From Hysterium pulicare CBS 123377 (Eukaryota > Ascomycota > Dothideomycetes > Hysteriales > Hysteriaceae), in the NCBI GenBank assembly GCA_000467715.1, contig AJFK01000085.1:1-64000 (forward strand): a stretch of DNA of 64,000 nt. Reading direction: 5' to 3'. How positions within the stretch are numbered: the first letter of the stretch is position 1; every line of letters begins with the position of its first letter. The notes beneath the pieces were generated by a model, which made no database searches, was not told the origin of the DNA, and worked only from the letters and a program-made list of their open reading frames with translations. Position numbers and translations under genes: made by a program. Positions 24,255 through 36,512 of the stretch are shown here, one piece after another.

Positions 24255-24898
24255 GATGTGTAATGTATGTGTTGGTTTAAGCGGGCGTTGTCACTTGGGA
24301 TGGCCTTTTGTGAGGCGTTCAATGGCGTTATGGGTTGGTTGTGTACTGCGCATCTGTATAAGGCTTCTGTTCTGGATTAATGGCATGGTCAATTACGTCA
24401 AATATTACTTGTGAGTTTGTTCTCACAGAGAGTCGGCTGTTGAATGCAAATCAGCTGTGATTATTTACTGGTAGTATGGCAGCTCTCCACTTCATTTCAT
24501 GCATTCAGCTGTCCTAATAACCACAGAGCCCGAAATTAGCCAGGTACATACCCCAAAGCCCAAAGCATATATTACATACCATTTCGACGCCACCAGAACA
24601 TAAAGGAAAGTCCTTGATACAAGCATGCTGCCCTTGGAAAAGTGTAACTTTCCAACACCGCTCGTCATGCTGGTCCATCCACATCCAATGCCTTCGACCT
24701 TCTAAACATGTATAATACGAACCGATTGGACCATATACAGTCTGTCACGGACTATTATCCAGACGCTGTTGATCCAGTTCCATGACTTCGAACACGTATG
24801 CAAATCCAGGCACAAGAATCTCAAACAAGGTAATCCAAACCGCCAAATCGCCTTCGAAATTCCTTCCATACTTCGATGAGTATTGACTCTGAGCTAGT
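24255..24898. other. Convergent intergenic region
   Basis: Lies between the 3' ends of kinesin-5 and the ADP-ribosyltransferase-like gene. Probably both 3' UTRs. No gene seen. Confidence 0.5.
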
Positions 24899-27557
24899 TT
24901 AGAGCCGCGCAGGGCGATTTCCACGTGCTCGAGCCCTGGATCTAGAGGCTGGCCTCGAATATGAAGACCTGCTGGAACGTGGCGTCCCGTTGGTAGATCG
25001 ATTACGCCAGTAATCCATCTCTGCAGTGGCTATACGAACGCCATCGATCCAGGCTTCGTTCATTTCAATCTTGTCGGCTCGTACTCCGTACCAGCCAAAA
25101 TGTCTTAGAAAGACTTCGGCAAGCTGTTTCATTTTGGCGTCGTCGTCCACTGGGGCAACGAGACCCCAACCGTCGACAAACAAGCGAGCCAGAAGGTGAA
25201 TATGCTCAGCTGGAATAAGTGCAGTCCCGGGGTTCAGCAGGAGACTCGTCACTTGACCCATTGCCCCTGCCATATCCTCGTCTAAAGACAATGCGCTTTT
25301 GCGGAATATTCTATTGATCCATGGAGTTTGGAATCTAGGTCCCATCGTATTCAGTCTGAGGAGTTGATCAACCATGGGGTTACCGTGGATCAAAGAATCA
25401 AGTTGAGCCCAGGTGAAAACGTTGATAATTGCTTGTTTGCGGACTTCCCCCCATATCATGACTTCGGTAGTACCTTTGTATTTGATACGGGGATGGAGCT
25501 GTCCCCTTTCTCGTAGACTTCGTAAAACATCTCCAGCGAAGTACTTCCTGGTTTGGAGAGAAGGATCCTTCAAGTCAATTAATGCCACCCTAGCACCATC
25601 GCTCAGCTTCCTTGCAATATTGACAGTGTGGAGCAGCGAGGTAGAGACCGAAATGAATGGCGAGCACCCAATGCCACCTGTGAGGCTTAAGTGTGCAAGT
25701 GACAAAGCTTCTACGATTTTGTATTCATCTCTGTGCCAAGGGATCGGAGCAGTGGCTCCATCCGCACGACTCAGAAAAAGATCAGCGAGAAAGCTTCCTT
25801 CGATCTCATCAAATCGAGTACGTGAGTTAGAGTCCCATGCACGAAAGCCGATACTCCACTTTTCCGTCCCGCAATGTTCATCGTCCTCGAAAGGATTAAA
25901 CAAGTCAGAGACAAATGGTGACTGTCCTTCCGTAGATAATTGCAATGGTCTCTTGGCCTTTGATTGCGACGGAGTTTCATTGGATATCTGCGACAATTCG
26001 TCCATATTGAGCTGTGATCGTCCTCCGGCTTCGTGGGCGTCCATATTAGAACTATTGTCCGAATAGTTGAAATCGAATTGCAGAGCCGAAGAATCTGCGT
26101 ATCCAGCTGCTGTCTTCAGCCTACTCAGCTCAAGCGGAACCGGCGGTGACTCGAAATGTTTACCGCGTCCTGATTTGAGAACGCGGTCAGAGTTCCCATA
26201 TCGACGTTGTGGTGTGGCCTCCGCTGGTAGCACTGATGATTCCGTTACTTCCATGGCTGTGATGCCGATACTATCAAACTCAAATTGTAGGACTGAAAGA
26301 TCCACGTCTTTCATGGTTATTCTGCCCCTGTTGCGATACAAGATAGATCTCCTTGCCTGGGCCGGGCTTAGGGCTTTATCTGCTTTTCGTAGAGTCAACT
26401 GAAGATTGAGAAGCCTAGCACTCCGCTCGATCACATCACGGAAATGTCTGAACAAGCCATTAGGGTCGCGGAAACTAGTTTGATAGACAAACGTCCAATG
26501 AGGTACGCGGTTGCGTTCCAGAAGATTCCAGTACGTATCCACCGTACCCGTCTTCATCTTCAACTTAGTTAAGTAGTTGAATAATGCAGTCTGATCCTCC
26601 GAAGGCCCATTATACCAACGGTAGAGGCATAATAGAAGATACTTTTCTGGATCCGTCCACTGTTCATTGATTAGTCCGTGTGTATTCAAGCTGAGGTCAG
26701 CATCGTCGCAGAGAATAGCATACCTTGTGCTTCTTCTGTGGCGTCTCTATCCGAAGGAGGTGATTCGGAGTGCCGAATGATTCAGGTTGCACTGACAACT
26801 TTGACCGTGCAAATGCTTTTCGGAGTGACAACTTGTTTGAACTTGGTCGAAAGTAGGGTTGGACCGGGAAAGGTGAGCGTTTTCTCCGCCTGCTTCCTGA
26901 GAAGTAAGGAGAGCGCTTCTCATTGACTATCACTGGCCTCAATGATCCCGTTTTGCCGCGAACCTTCTGAACGGGACACGGCGTGCTCTCCCAGTCCTCA
27001 GATGAGGAATTATCGGTGGTTTCTTGGGTGGAAGAAAAGTGTGAACTTGGAGCTGGTTGTGTCAGCAGTCCTGAAGGGCTGGGTTCTCGATACTCTGGCT
27101 GTTCCTCAAATTCATCGAATACTGGCTCTGATAGGGTAGCTTCATGTTTGACTGGCCAAGAAGGTTGACTGCAGTGCCACGGCAAGGGTCCCGTGTACAC
27201 ATTCTAATGAGATCAGTATGTGTATGGAAAGCCGCCAAGTTCTACTCAACCTACTTCATAGACTGCATCCGCTTCACTTGATGCATGCCCGTTTTGATCA
27301 TAGTTGGATTGGAATTCTTGCTTGATACTGATATCTGGTAGAGTCTCATGAGCTGGTTCCGAGCAGCCAGAGTGAGATTCGGGCAGGATCCATTCCTGGA
27401 GGGAGCCGCGAATGGTATCAAACTGGGTCTCTTTGGCATTGGGTTCTGGTGCTGGTGTTGATTTTGCGGAGTGAGTACCTGTTTGTACCGCGGGAGCATA
27501 CAGAAAGACGTGGAGGTTATGCACGTCTCCGTTGAACGTCCAGTTGACTGTTGACAT
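24899..27557 (-). CDS. DUF7587-like protein: SANT-like segment plus ADP-ribosyltransferase-like domain
   Basis: Three exons: 27557-27255, 27203-26724 and 26659-24899, about 847 residues. The second junction was set so that exon 3 opens with WTDPEKYLLLCLYRWYNG (residue ~262), a Trp-containing SANT/Myb-like helical segment typical of fungal proteins with the uncharacterised DUF7587 domain. Later, FRAWDSNSRT (Arg ~534), PFISVSTS (~595-602) and TEVMIWGEV (Glu ~660) occur in the order and approximate spacing of the R-S-E triad of ADP-ribosyltransferases. The C-terminus is Arg/Ser-rich. The first 260 residues are low-complexity and acidic. The family recognition is from memory; enzyme activity is an inference. 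It is divergent to the MDR oxidoreductase gene. Confidence 0.75.
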
Positions 27558-28339
27558 GGCTGTCGAGTTTACACTAAAAGATGAAGCTTTGGGCCATTAT
27601 AGGCCTAAGCTGATGAGAGACAACTAGTTTAAGAACGTTGAGGAGAGAGAGAGAGAGAACTGAGACTGTGGGAGTAGGAGAAAGAAAGGCTTTGTGCGGG
27701 ACAGAGACCGAGCTAATGAGAAGCTTTGAAATTGAAAGAAAGTGAGGCCACGCTTCTGAAGAGGTTCACCGACCGGGACAAGGTGAGAGGTGAATTGAGA
27801 GATGAAACTCGTTACGAGGAAACCAATGGCGTCGGATCGGTGACCAAGGACAAGCTCTTACCTGTTATTATTGACTGCAAGCAAAGACATCGCAAAGAAT
27901 AATTGAGATATTATGGTAGAAAGGATGCATACAGTCGTAGTGCGTTGATATCAACTTGAAAGGTGGAGAGCAAGTGAGGTGAAGCAACAATCTCACTCAT
28001 GCTAGCGTGGACGTAAGTCGTAGCCACATCCTAGGTATCCGTTTGTTCCCCCCAAGCACAAAGCGACTTGATACCTGGCTCAAAAGAGAACAAGCTGGGA
28101 CGTGTAGGATTTTGGAAGTATGTGCTTTATGTGCCGAATACCTTTCCAACGGTTACCAGTGCCGGAAGATGAGATCCAAGGCTAACCTCGGCAAGTTCAC
28201 CCCACTGTCGATCTCCCGCAACGCTACATGCTGGTCTTCTCTTGATGAATGACATACTACATACTATACTTCTCTTCCCTCGGATTTCTGTAGAAATGTA
28301 GCCTGCAAAGCCTCGCAAGCTTCCAGCTTGACCCAGAAG
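27558..28339. promoter_or_regulatory. Divergent promoter region with a GA repeat
   Basis: A 782-base interval between two start codons. It contains a (GA) simple repeat at about 27640-27658 and generally purine-rich DNA on the plus strand. No further specific site is seen. Confidence 0.4.
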
Positions 28340-29478
28340 ATGAGGGCTATAGTTATTGACAGGTTTGTCTCTGTATGACCACACCGATCATTACCGTACT
28401 TCCCTTTTTAATCCACTTGTAGGATCTCGGTGACGTTAAACCCACCGATGCACCTCTTCCAAAGCCATACGGGGTTCGCGAGCTGCAGATTCGCATCACT
28501 CATGCAGCCTTGACGCATGTTGACATGCTCTACGCACAAGGCTTGCACCAGAACAACCGTCGTCACGTCAAGCCGCCCTTTATACTCGGCACAGAATTTG
28601 CAGGTATCGTCACCTCCTCACCGGCGTTCTCCTCATTTAAACCTGGCATGAGAGTGTTCGGATCCGGCCTGGGCTCATTTGCGGAGAATATCTGCATCGG
28701 TGAAGATGGTGTGAGGAAAGTTCCTGAGAGTTGGAGCAATGCAGAAGCTTGCGCTGTAGGTGCTAGCGGCCCTGTAAGCTGGGCAAGTTTGGTTTTCACG
28801 GCAAGCCTACAAAAAGGAGAAACGGTGCTCATACTCGGAGCTTCTGGTGGACTCGGGGTAATGGCCATACAAATAGCGAAAGCAATAGGTGCCACAGTCA
28901 TTGCAGTGGTCGGAGATAAAAAGAAGGCCCAAATGGTTCGGGATATAGGCGCGGATGAGGTGGTCAGTTATAATTCACCGGGTTGGGAAGATAAGGTCAA
29001 AGATCTAACGCCCAACGGTGAGGGTGTAGATGTAGTCTACGATGCTGTGGGCGCCGTGGAAAGCAGCATAAAGTGCCTTAGATACCGGGGACGAGTGGTC
29101 ATTGTTGGTTTCGCAGGGAGGGGCGGCAAGATGGAAGAAGTAAAGGTCAATAGGATCCTTTTGAAGTCAGCTTCAGTCATAGGCTATGTAAGTTATGGCT
29201 ATCCTGCCCGGTCCTAACTTGAATGATAAGCTAATAATACGCACCAGAGATTTGGAGAAGACGGTCGCCGGTTCCCGCAGAAAACTGAGGCTGTGTGGAA
29301 TGGGTTCATGGAGCTGGTACAGAGTGGAATTATCAAGCCAGTTATTTTTAAAGAGAAGTACAATGGGCTAGAGGATATACCTCGAGCATTGAAGGATTTA
29401 AAAAATCGTAGAACCTGGGGGAGAGCCATCGTAACAATCAATGAGCAGGCGGAAATAGAATTGAAATCCAGACTTTAA
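28340..29478 (+). CDS. Quinone oxidoreductase-like MDR-family enzyme
   Basis: Medium-chain dehydrogenase/reductase of the zinc-free quinone oxidoreductase type (NADPH-dependent). Exons: 28340-28372, 28423-29187 and 29248-29478, 342 residues. Exon 1 encodes only MRAIVIDRFVS; exon 2 continues DLGDVKPTDAPLPKP. The GroES-like part includes HAALTHVDMLYAQG and PPFILGTEFAGIV. The cofactor-binding motif is VLILGASGGLGVMAIQIAKA. The structural zinc Cys ligands of alcohol dehydrogenases are absent, which points to a quinone reductase or enoyl-reductase-like enzyme. The third exon (RFGEDGRRFPQKTEAVWNG to the end) closes the catalytic domain. The natural substrate cannot be read from sequence. Confidence 0.88.
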
Positions 29479-29881
29479 GAGGCTGATCGAAACGACTTGT
29501 TTTTTGGATATATGTTTGACCTATGTAACCTTTCGGGTCCCAAGGAGCTTGCTTACACCAACAACTCATGAAAGTGGAAGTGGAAGTGAAGAGGCAAGGC
29601 AGCGACTCGGTGAATGTCAACGAAAATGCCCGTGCACGCCAAGTACAGTGGTTGATTCATTACATAATCCGAATCTGGTCTTGGCACTTGTCTACCGTTC
29701 ACCTTCTACAGGAACAAAGCGCAACTCAACCTCATTAACTTCACCGACCACCACTTCTTTACTGAAGGAATTCCTCCTCTTTGTAGCAGATCACACGCCC
29801 TATTCAACCCACGGGTTTACCCTTCAATCCTCTGATTTCCGACCTTCACACCTGTAGCGGACATCACGCTCCAGTCTAAAC
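29479..29881. promoter_or_regulatory. Intergenic region upstream of SPT5
   Basis: A 403-base gap on the same strand. From about 29640 it becomes pyrimidine-rich, as expected for the SPT5 promoter and leader. No specific site found. Confidence 0.4.
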
Positions 29882-32800
29882 ATGTCTGCCCACGACAGAC
29901 ACAGCGGCTCTGAGTCAGAAGATGATGATTTCAACCCGCAGCCGGAAATTGATGAGGATGATATCGGCGGCGCTAAAGGAAACCAATCGGCTGGATCCGC
30001 GCGACGTAATGGGCGTGAAAACAATTACGACGATGAAGACGATGATGAAGAGGTAGCACCGGCCAAGCGAAACCCGGCCCAAGGAGGAGAAGATGATGAA
30101 GATGACGAACCTGGCCCAGAAGTTGAGGATGAGGAGGAAGAAGAAGACGAAGAGGACGAGGACGAGGACATCGTAGTGAGCTTCCCCTTTCTATTAACTC
30201 TATTGGTGTACTAACGTTTTAAAGGGACGGCCGAAAAAGCGTAGGAGACGTGATCCTCGTGCTCAATTTATCGATGTTGAGGCTGAAGTCGATGATGAGG
30301 ACGAGGAAGAGCTAGATGACCTTGACGATGAACTTCCCGACGAGACCCATCCAGACGATCTCCTTGAGCAGCGAGAGACTGACCTCGATGACCGGCGACA
30401 TCGCGAGCTAGATAGAAAGCGTGATGCGGAGCAGCAAATGAATGCTGAGGAGATTGCGGCCCAAATAGATGAGAAATACAGGCGTCGAGAGATGGCTAGA
30501 GCACGGAAGACCACTGGTGCCGTTCCGCTAGCTCTACCAACGGTCAACGATCCTTCGATCTGGGGTGTCAAAGTAAGACCTGGGAAAGAGAGGGAGGTCA
30601 TCATGGCGATAACGAGACGCATTGACGAACGGCTCCTCACACGAACACCTATGAATATCTACTCGGTATTTGAACGAGGGGGAACTATGTCTGGCTACAT
30701 ATACGTAGAAGCCGATGCGAAACAAGATCTGACAGATGGCTTGGGGGATATTCCTAATATATTCTTTGGACAACCACAAATTGCTATCGAAGTCAAGGAG
30801 AGACCAGATCTTTTGAGAAAGCGGAAACGAGAAGCATTGGAACCGGGACAGTTCGTCAGACTTAAACGGCCGGCGTTATACCAAGATGATCTTGCCAAAG
30901 TCGTAGAGGTCCATATGAATGGACTAGATGTATCTGTTGCCGTGGTTCCCCGCCTTGATTATGGGTTGAATGAGGATATCAATGCTGCACCCGAAGCAAA
31001 TAAGCGAAAGCGTGGAGGGGGCACAACAGCACAACGTCCTCCAGCGAAGCTTTTCAATGAGGCAGATGCCAAGAGGAAGCATATGAGACACCTTAATCAG
31101 GTCGGATCGTCGTCGGCGAAGAGCTGGTTGTACAAGAATGATACCTACCAAGATGGATTTCTCATCAAAGAAGTAAAGATAAGCCAAATCGTCACAAAGG
31201 ATGTCAATCCCCAGATGTGGGAGATGCAGTTGTTTTCCCAATTCGAATCGGATGGTGCCGGCACTATGGATTTGGTAGCCATGCAAGCAGCTCAAAAAGC
31301 CAGTGCATTGGGATCCGGTTCATCTTTCGTACCCGGAGATAATGTTGAAGTGTACGACGGTGAACAGAAAGGTATCAAGGGTACTACTGTCTCCGTTTCA
31401 GGTGATATCGTCACGTTCAAGGTCACCGAGGGTGCACTGAAGGGTCAAACCATCGAAGCACCAGTCAAGACACTTCGAAAGCTTTTCCGGGATGGAGATC
31501 ACGTCAAAGTTATTGGAGGCAGTAAATATATCGACGAGGTTGGTATGGTAACTAAGATCAGGGAGGACAAGGTCACACTACTCTCGGATTCAACTCAACA
31601 GGAAATCACGGTCTTCAGTAGGGATTTGAAGAGAGCAGCAGACTCAGCCATGTTGGGTAACGACTCTGACTTTGATCTATATGATCTGGTCCAGCTAGAG
31701 TAAGCATCCCCATATCGTTAAATTTTAAGATCCAATCTAACAGTTCATTTTAGCGCTGCAACGGTTGGATGCGTCATAAAAGTCGACCGCGAGATCCTTC
31801 GGGTCCTCGACCAGAACGGTGCTGTTCGTAACATTCTCCACTCGCAGGTCTCGAGCAAGCTCGACAAACGACGAAATGCCGCAGCTACTGATAAGGATGG
31901 ATCCGAGATCCTTAGCGACGACACTATCAAAGAGAGTGGCGGAGAATCACGACAAGGCCGTGTGCTCTACATTCATAGGAGCTTCCTGTTCGTGCAAAAC
32001 CGAGAACAGCCCGAGAACGCTGGTATCTTCGTTGTGAAAAGCACAAATGTTACCACCATGGCTGCAAAGAGCGGCCGCGCTCAAGCTGCTGGTCCTGATT
32101 TGTCAAAGATGAATCCAACGATGCTACAAACAGGAACGAATGGAGGCGCTATGGCTCCTCCAAGATCTTTGGGCCGAGACAAGATCATCGGGAAGACGGT
32201 CACAGTTCGAAAAGGACCGCATAAAGGCCTTCTTGGCATCGTAAAAGACACCAATGCCGATGAAGCGAGAGTCGAACTTCATACGAAGAATAAAATGATC
32301 ACTGTAAAGAAAGACCTTCTTGCAGTCAAGGATCCAATCACCGGAAACAACATGGAATTCGGAGGCAAATTCCCCAATCGATCTCGTGGTGGCTACGGTC
32401 CCGGCGCAACACCCGGCCGCGACTTGAACGGCGGTCGAACTCCCGGCTGGGGAACCAGTTCTCGAGGACCATCGTGGGGTACTCCATCTGGCGGACGCAC
32501 ACCTGGATGGGGCGGAGGCGGAGGTCGTACACCTGGATGGGGTGGTAACGATGGCTCTCGAACAGCGTACGGCGGTAATGATGGCTCACGCACGGCATAC
32601 GGGGGCGCAACTGCATATGGAGGGGATGGTTCTCGCACAGCCTACGGCGGAAACGATGGCTCTCGAACCGCATACGGTGGCTTCAACAGCGGGGGCCGTA
32701 CTCCAGGCTGGGGTGGAGGCGGTTCCGGACCTGGTAGCAAGACACCTGCTCACAACCCACACTCCTCATCCAACGGCGCATCTTCCTATCACAGTGCACC

Positions 32801-33113
32801 GACACCCTCAGCTTATCAAGCCCCGACCCCAGCACCCTATCAAGCTCCTACGCCCGCCGCCTACAATTCCTATGCTGGTGCCCCAACCCCAGGTGCTCCC
32901 CTCGATGCGCCAACTCCTGGGAACTTCTCGGCGCCCACGCCTGGCGCTACGGCACATCATCCTACTCCTGGAGGTTATGGTGGCTATGGAGGGGGTTACG
33001 GAGCTACACCTGCTGCGGCACCGACGCCAGGTGCTTGGGCTGATACGCCTTGGGGTGCGCCGGAGACGCCGGCTGCAACAGGAGGCGTGGATGAGGATCC
33101 AAGATACGATTAG
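29882..33113 (+). CDS. SPT5: Transcription elongation factor Spt5
   Basis: Large subunit of the Spt4-Spt5 (DSIF) factor that travels with RNA polymerase II. Exons: 29882-30175, 30225-31699 and 31754-33113, about 1042 residues. The N-terminal 170 residues are highly acidic. The NGN domain begins around residue 208 (PSIWGVKVRPGKEREV) and is followed by several KOW domains (for example LEPGQFVRLKRPALYQDD, FVPGDNVEVYDGEQKGI, LFRDGDHVKVIGG and IIGKTVTVRKGPHKGLLG). From about residue 800 there is a C-terminal repeat region with four GRTPGWG units, four GSRTAYGG units, then (Y)QAPTPA-like units. TP-containing units are kinase target sites in known Spt5 proteins. Assignment is secure. Confidence 0.97.
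32383..33105 (+). repeat. SPT5 C-terminal repeat region in three blocks
   Basis: The coding repeat consists of GRTPGWG-type units (first and last part of 32430-32720), four GSRTAYGG units (about 32546-32690) and APTP-type units (about 32800-33080). The blocks differ in whether Thr is followed by Pro (yes in the first and third, no in the second). Seen directly in the translation. Confidence 0.85.
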
Positions 33114-34893
33114 TTTGGTTTTGGTGGAGGAGAAACGGATGGGGAAGGGAAGGGAAGGCAGTGATTTTGAGAGTTAGGATGATGTTCGGTTTTGCATGCG
33201 TGAGCGCTGGTGGTGAGAATGAAACCGGAACATCTTTCTCTACTTCAAAGCCTCGAATTACTAGATTACTGTCATGATTGGCATACCTTTTGGTGCCCTG
33301 GGGGACTTGTTACAAAAGCGTCAATTGATATTGTTGATCTGGACTATACCCTGTCTTCCATCTGATGTGTTGTGTTGTGACGGTGAATGAACATGAAATG
33401 TATAATATGACACTAGCAAAATCTTAGAGCTTCTGGAGGGCTAACTCCCATGGAGGTGTTTTCTCGGCCATGGGAATATGATGCCATGGGGCGGTAGTTG
33501 TTGTTCGGCAGGAGGATGGGATTTGATCAAGGGTAAGTGAGACTTTGTACTATGTGTGGGAGTGATGATCTAGGGTGTCGATCCTGGCGGATGTGATTTA
33601 TGCAGAACAGAGTATGATAGGCCGCAGGAAGGGATGTATGTGATGAAACGCAACAACGTTGTCCTTGCACATGCCACTTAAGGTTTTCGTGATGCGGTGA
33701 GTCGATAGATAGTGAAGCATGGCTATTTTCTTTCCATGCCCTTATACGAAGGCGGTCAGCTCTGGATGTATTGCAAATTGGAGCCATGGCGACGTGCGTT
33801 AAGAGAGTGAGCTTAGAGTGAGCTCAGCAAGAATAGAGATAGGAAGAAAAACGCGTATGAAAGTTATGGAAAAGCATGGGAATGAGGTGCAGACAGAGAC
33901 TGAAGTTCCTTAGTGGATCAAATAAAGTAGCCTTATAGCTTTGATCCGTCCTAAGTCGACTTGTGTAATAGAGGAGAAATATGAAATTATGGCATTGGAA
34001 AACTTTAAGTAGGACCAAAATTAAATGTAACATAACAGTGCAGCCAGCGAGATGCGCGGAGCCATTCGGAGTTTTGATTGCTTTCCAGAAGTAATAGACC
34101 GATGCTGTTCGTGCAAGGACAGCCCGGAAGGAAGTAAGCTACACCTAGACATATGGGTAAGTATTATACTTCTTGGACGAATGATAGATGGTAAGTAATG
34201 TATTTCTTTACCAAATCGATTTACCAATTTTAAGTGGTCCCGAAGAGCGGGAACGGTACCCATATATTTCGGAAAAATCTCCATACCAAATGCCCGGGAT
34301 ATCTAATGTTCAACTGATATTGCCGCCCGGTCGCTCCTTACGCAACACAATACAAAAGGACCTCCGATAGTGACTGAGAAGAAAGAATGCTTGCCAACGA
34401 CCCTGTCGACTGAGGGATTTATAAGTTAGTGAAACAATGATGCCGATACCCTGAGCAGAATATACGTATGCGCCGAGAGGTAAAAATGCAAGGAAGAAGA
34501 ATAAACCAAGGTCGTTTGGCGCCGATGAAAATGCAGGGGATGAACGTCGGATGGCGAGGAAGACGCACTCGTACCAATTCGTCGGGATGAGCGGGTGGCC
34601 TTAATCCCGTAAATGTGCAGGGCTAGTTGATTGGATGTTTATAAATTGTGATTCATGTCCGAAGCTCACAGGTGGAGAGTCATTAGACCGCTAAATGACT
34701 GAATGGAGATAGGTCCGCATACCTGAGATAGGTATGACAAGCGCACCACAGGGCAGCATGGAGATGCATAGGGTGTTTGTCATGTGCATAGCCTAAAGGA
34801 TGGCCCGCAGATACGTTGAATGTGCGTGACTTTTTTGGGTCTTTAGGTGAAGGCGGGGTATGGGGAGAATTTGGGGTTGTGGCAGTTATCGTC
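33114..34893. other. Convergent intergenic region, 1.8 kb
   Basis: Bounded by the 3' ends of SPT5 and the F-box-like gene. Several short frames exist on both strands without recognisable domains. No gene can be supported. Confidence 0.5.
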
Positions 34894-36512
34894 CTACTTG
34901 TGGCTGTGCTCGATACATCTTCTCACCACCCATTTCTCCCATAGTTTCCGCTGCGAATAGCTCACTGCCACGCCGTCATCGCCCAAAGCCTCTGCGCTGT
35001 CTGGGTAACCTGTGCGACCATTGCAGTTACACCAGGGCACCGACGCAGGCGTGTCAGGAGAGAGTGGGGGAAAGTCCATCCCGCCTCCCTGCTCGGGTTC
35101 GTCGTCCGTCCCAGCATCGGATTCCGTATCTGGAGAATCTGAGCTGTCTCCATCAGAATGATCCGAACCGTCATCTGCCACGGCTGCGTCCGCATGAGGA
35201 TCCCAATCTTCGCTTTCGTCGTCGCTGTCGCTCGCTCCGCCAGGTGGATCATCCGGAACTTCAGCACCCAGCGTCCATTGCTCGTCAAAATGTTGAGCAT
35301 AATCTATTCGCCGCAAGCTCACCCAATCGAGTCTCATCATGTCGTCTCTCAAGAAACCAAGCACGTCTTTCCATCGGCTGCCGTCTTTCAACAGAACGTC
35401 TCTTAATCGTAGCCCTCGTAATCGCTCCCGATGTCGGCGAGCCAGGGCTATGATCTCATCCGCATCCAATTTCCAAGCTTGGATGCCGAATGCGAGTAAT
35501 TTTTCCCATTTTACATTGTGGAAAATTTCCTCCAGTTTCAAGCTCAAGGGCCTGTGGGATGGAAATCCTATGTGGACGGCTTGCATGTTTTTCGCGGCGT
35601 AAAAAACAGCTTTAGAGAGTAGAGACAGATCTCTCATTCGGTTGTCCAGGTCCGTGCCATCGTCAAAATGCAGTTCCAGGCAAGTAAGGCGCTCGGCAAG
35701 AACTGTGAACGTATTTGGCGGGTCATCTCCAAGACCAAGCACACTTTGGGGACTGAGCATTGGTGAAGAGAAACGGGTGCATGGTGACCTCGAGGCCAAC
35801 AGGGCCGCGCCGATGGTTTTGGTACTGTGCGAACAGGCGGGTGGCCACCTTAATTCCACCAACTGGTTCAACTGATCGTGTTGCCGGATGTAGGAGAGCA
35901 GCATCCCATCTTCTTGGTCCTGTACACGTAGGATTTGCACGTGCTGCAGTGATGTGAATGCGGATAGGGCCTTATTCAGCACCCGCGCATCCTCCTTGGT
36001 TTGGACAATCTCTTTTTGCTCGTTGACTTTCTTTACGAAATGCCTCACGTCCAAGAAGCCAAGACTCTCCGGTAGGTTAGGTAGAAGTTCGCGAACACGC
36101 TCTCGTCCTGGATCGAGTTAGACGTGTGCTCACAAACCAAAAAGGGGAATTGGAGAGGACCCTCAACGTAGAAGAACGGCACCATATAGCTGAATTTCTT
36201 GACATGCTTTGCCAGATGCTCTTGACCGGCAATGTTTTCTAACCGCTTCAGACCCTTGCGGGAGAATCTGGTGGTCACTCTGGCGAACTGGTGGATGGCT
36301 CCTAGCTCTGAAAATCTCTTGCACGTGAGCCTGAAGTTACTGATGTTCTCGGCCAGGTCTCTTGGCGGCGGAGGCGGTGGTCTGAAGCTCTCCTGCGAGA
36401 GATAAGCACGACGATCCAGGCTAACCAGCTTCTCCGGGTCTGATTCGATGTGGTCGAGGACTTCACGGAGGAGCTCGTTTGACAAGCTCAAAATGCCGGG
36501 AAACGGGTCCAT
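34894..36512 (-). CDS. F-box-like protein
   Basis: Exon 1 (36512-36161) encodes an N-terminal F-box-like segment: ILSLSNELLREVLDHIES followed by NFRLTCKRFSELGAIHQFA, the LPxELL..I...L..LRxTCKRF pattern of fungal F-box proteins. Exon 2 (36107-34894) continues GRERVRELLPNLPESLGFLD and carries a region reminiscent of leucine-rich repeats (LTCLELHFDDGTDLDNRM), then a very acidic stretch and a C-terminus EKWVVRRCIEHSHK; about 521 residues. The two frames can only be joined by a 53-base intron with a weak donor (GTCCTC) but a good branch site and acceptor (CTAAC..ATCCAG). F-box proteins recruit substrates to SCF ubiquitin ligases; the substrate is unknown. Confidence 0.7.

Noticed and set aside
32338-32673. 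Antisense frames across the SPT5 repeat
   Set aside because: Repetitive coding DNA often keeps the other strand open; the plus strand has the Spt5 domains.
24899-33113. A possible biosynthetic or defence cluster made of the ART-like, oxidoreductase and SPT5 genes
   Set aside because: The genes have unrelated functions and mixed orientations; only one pair shares a promoter. There are no transporter, core synthase or cluster regulator genes.
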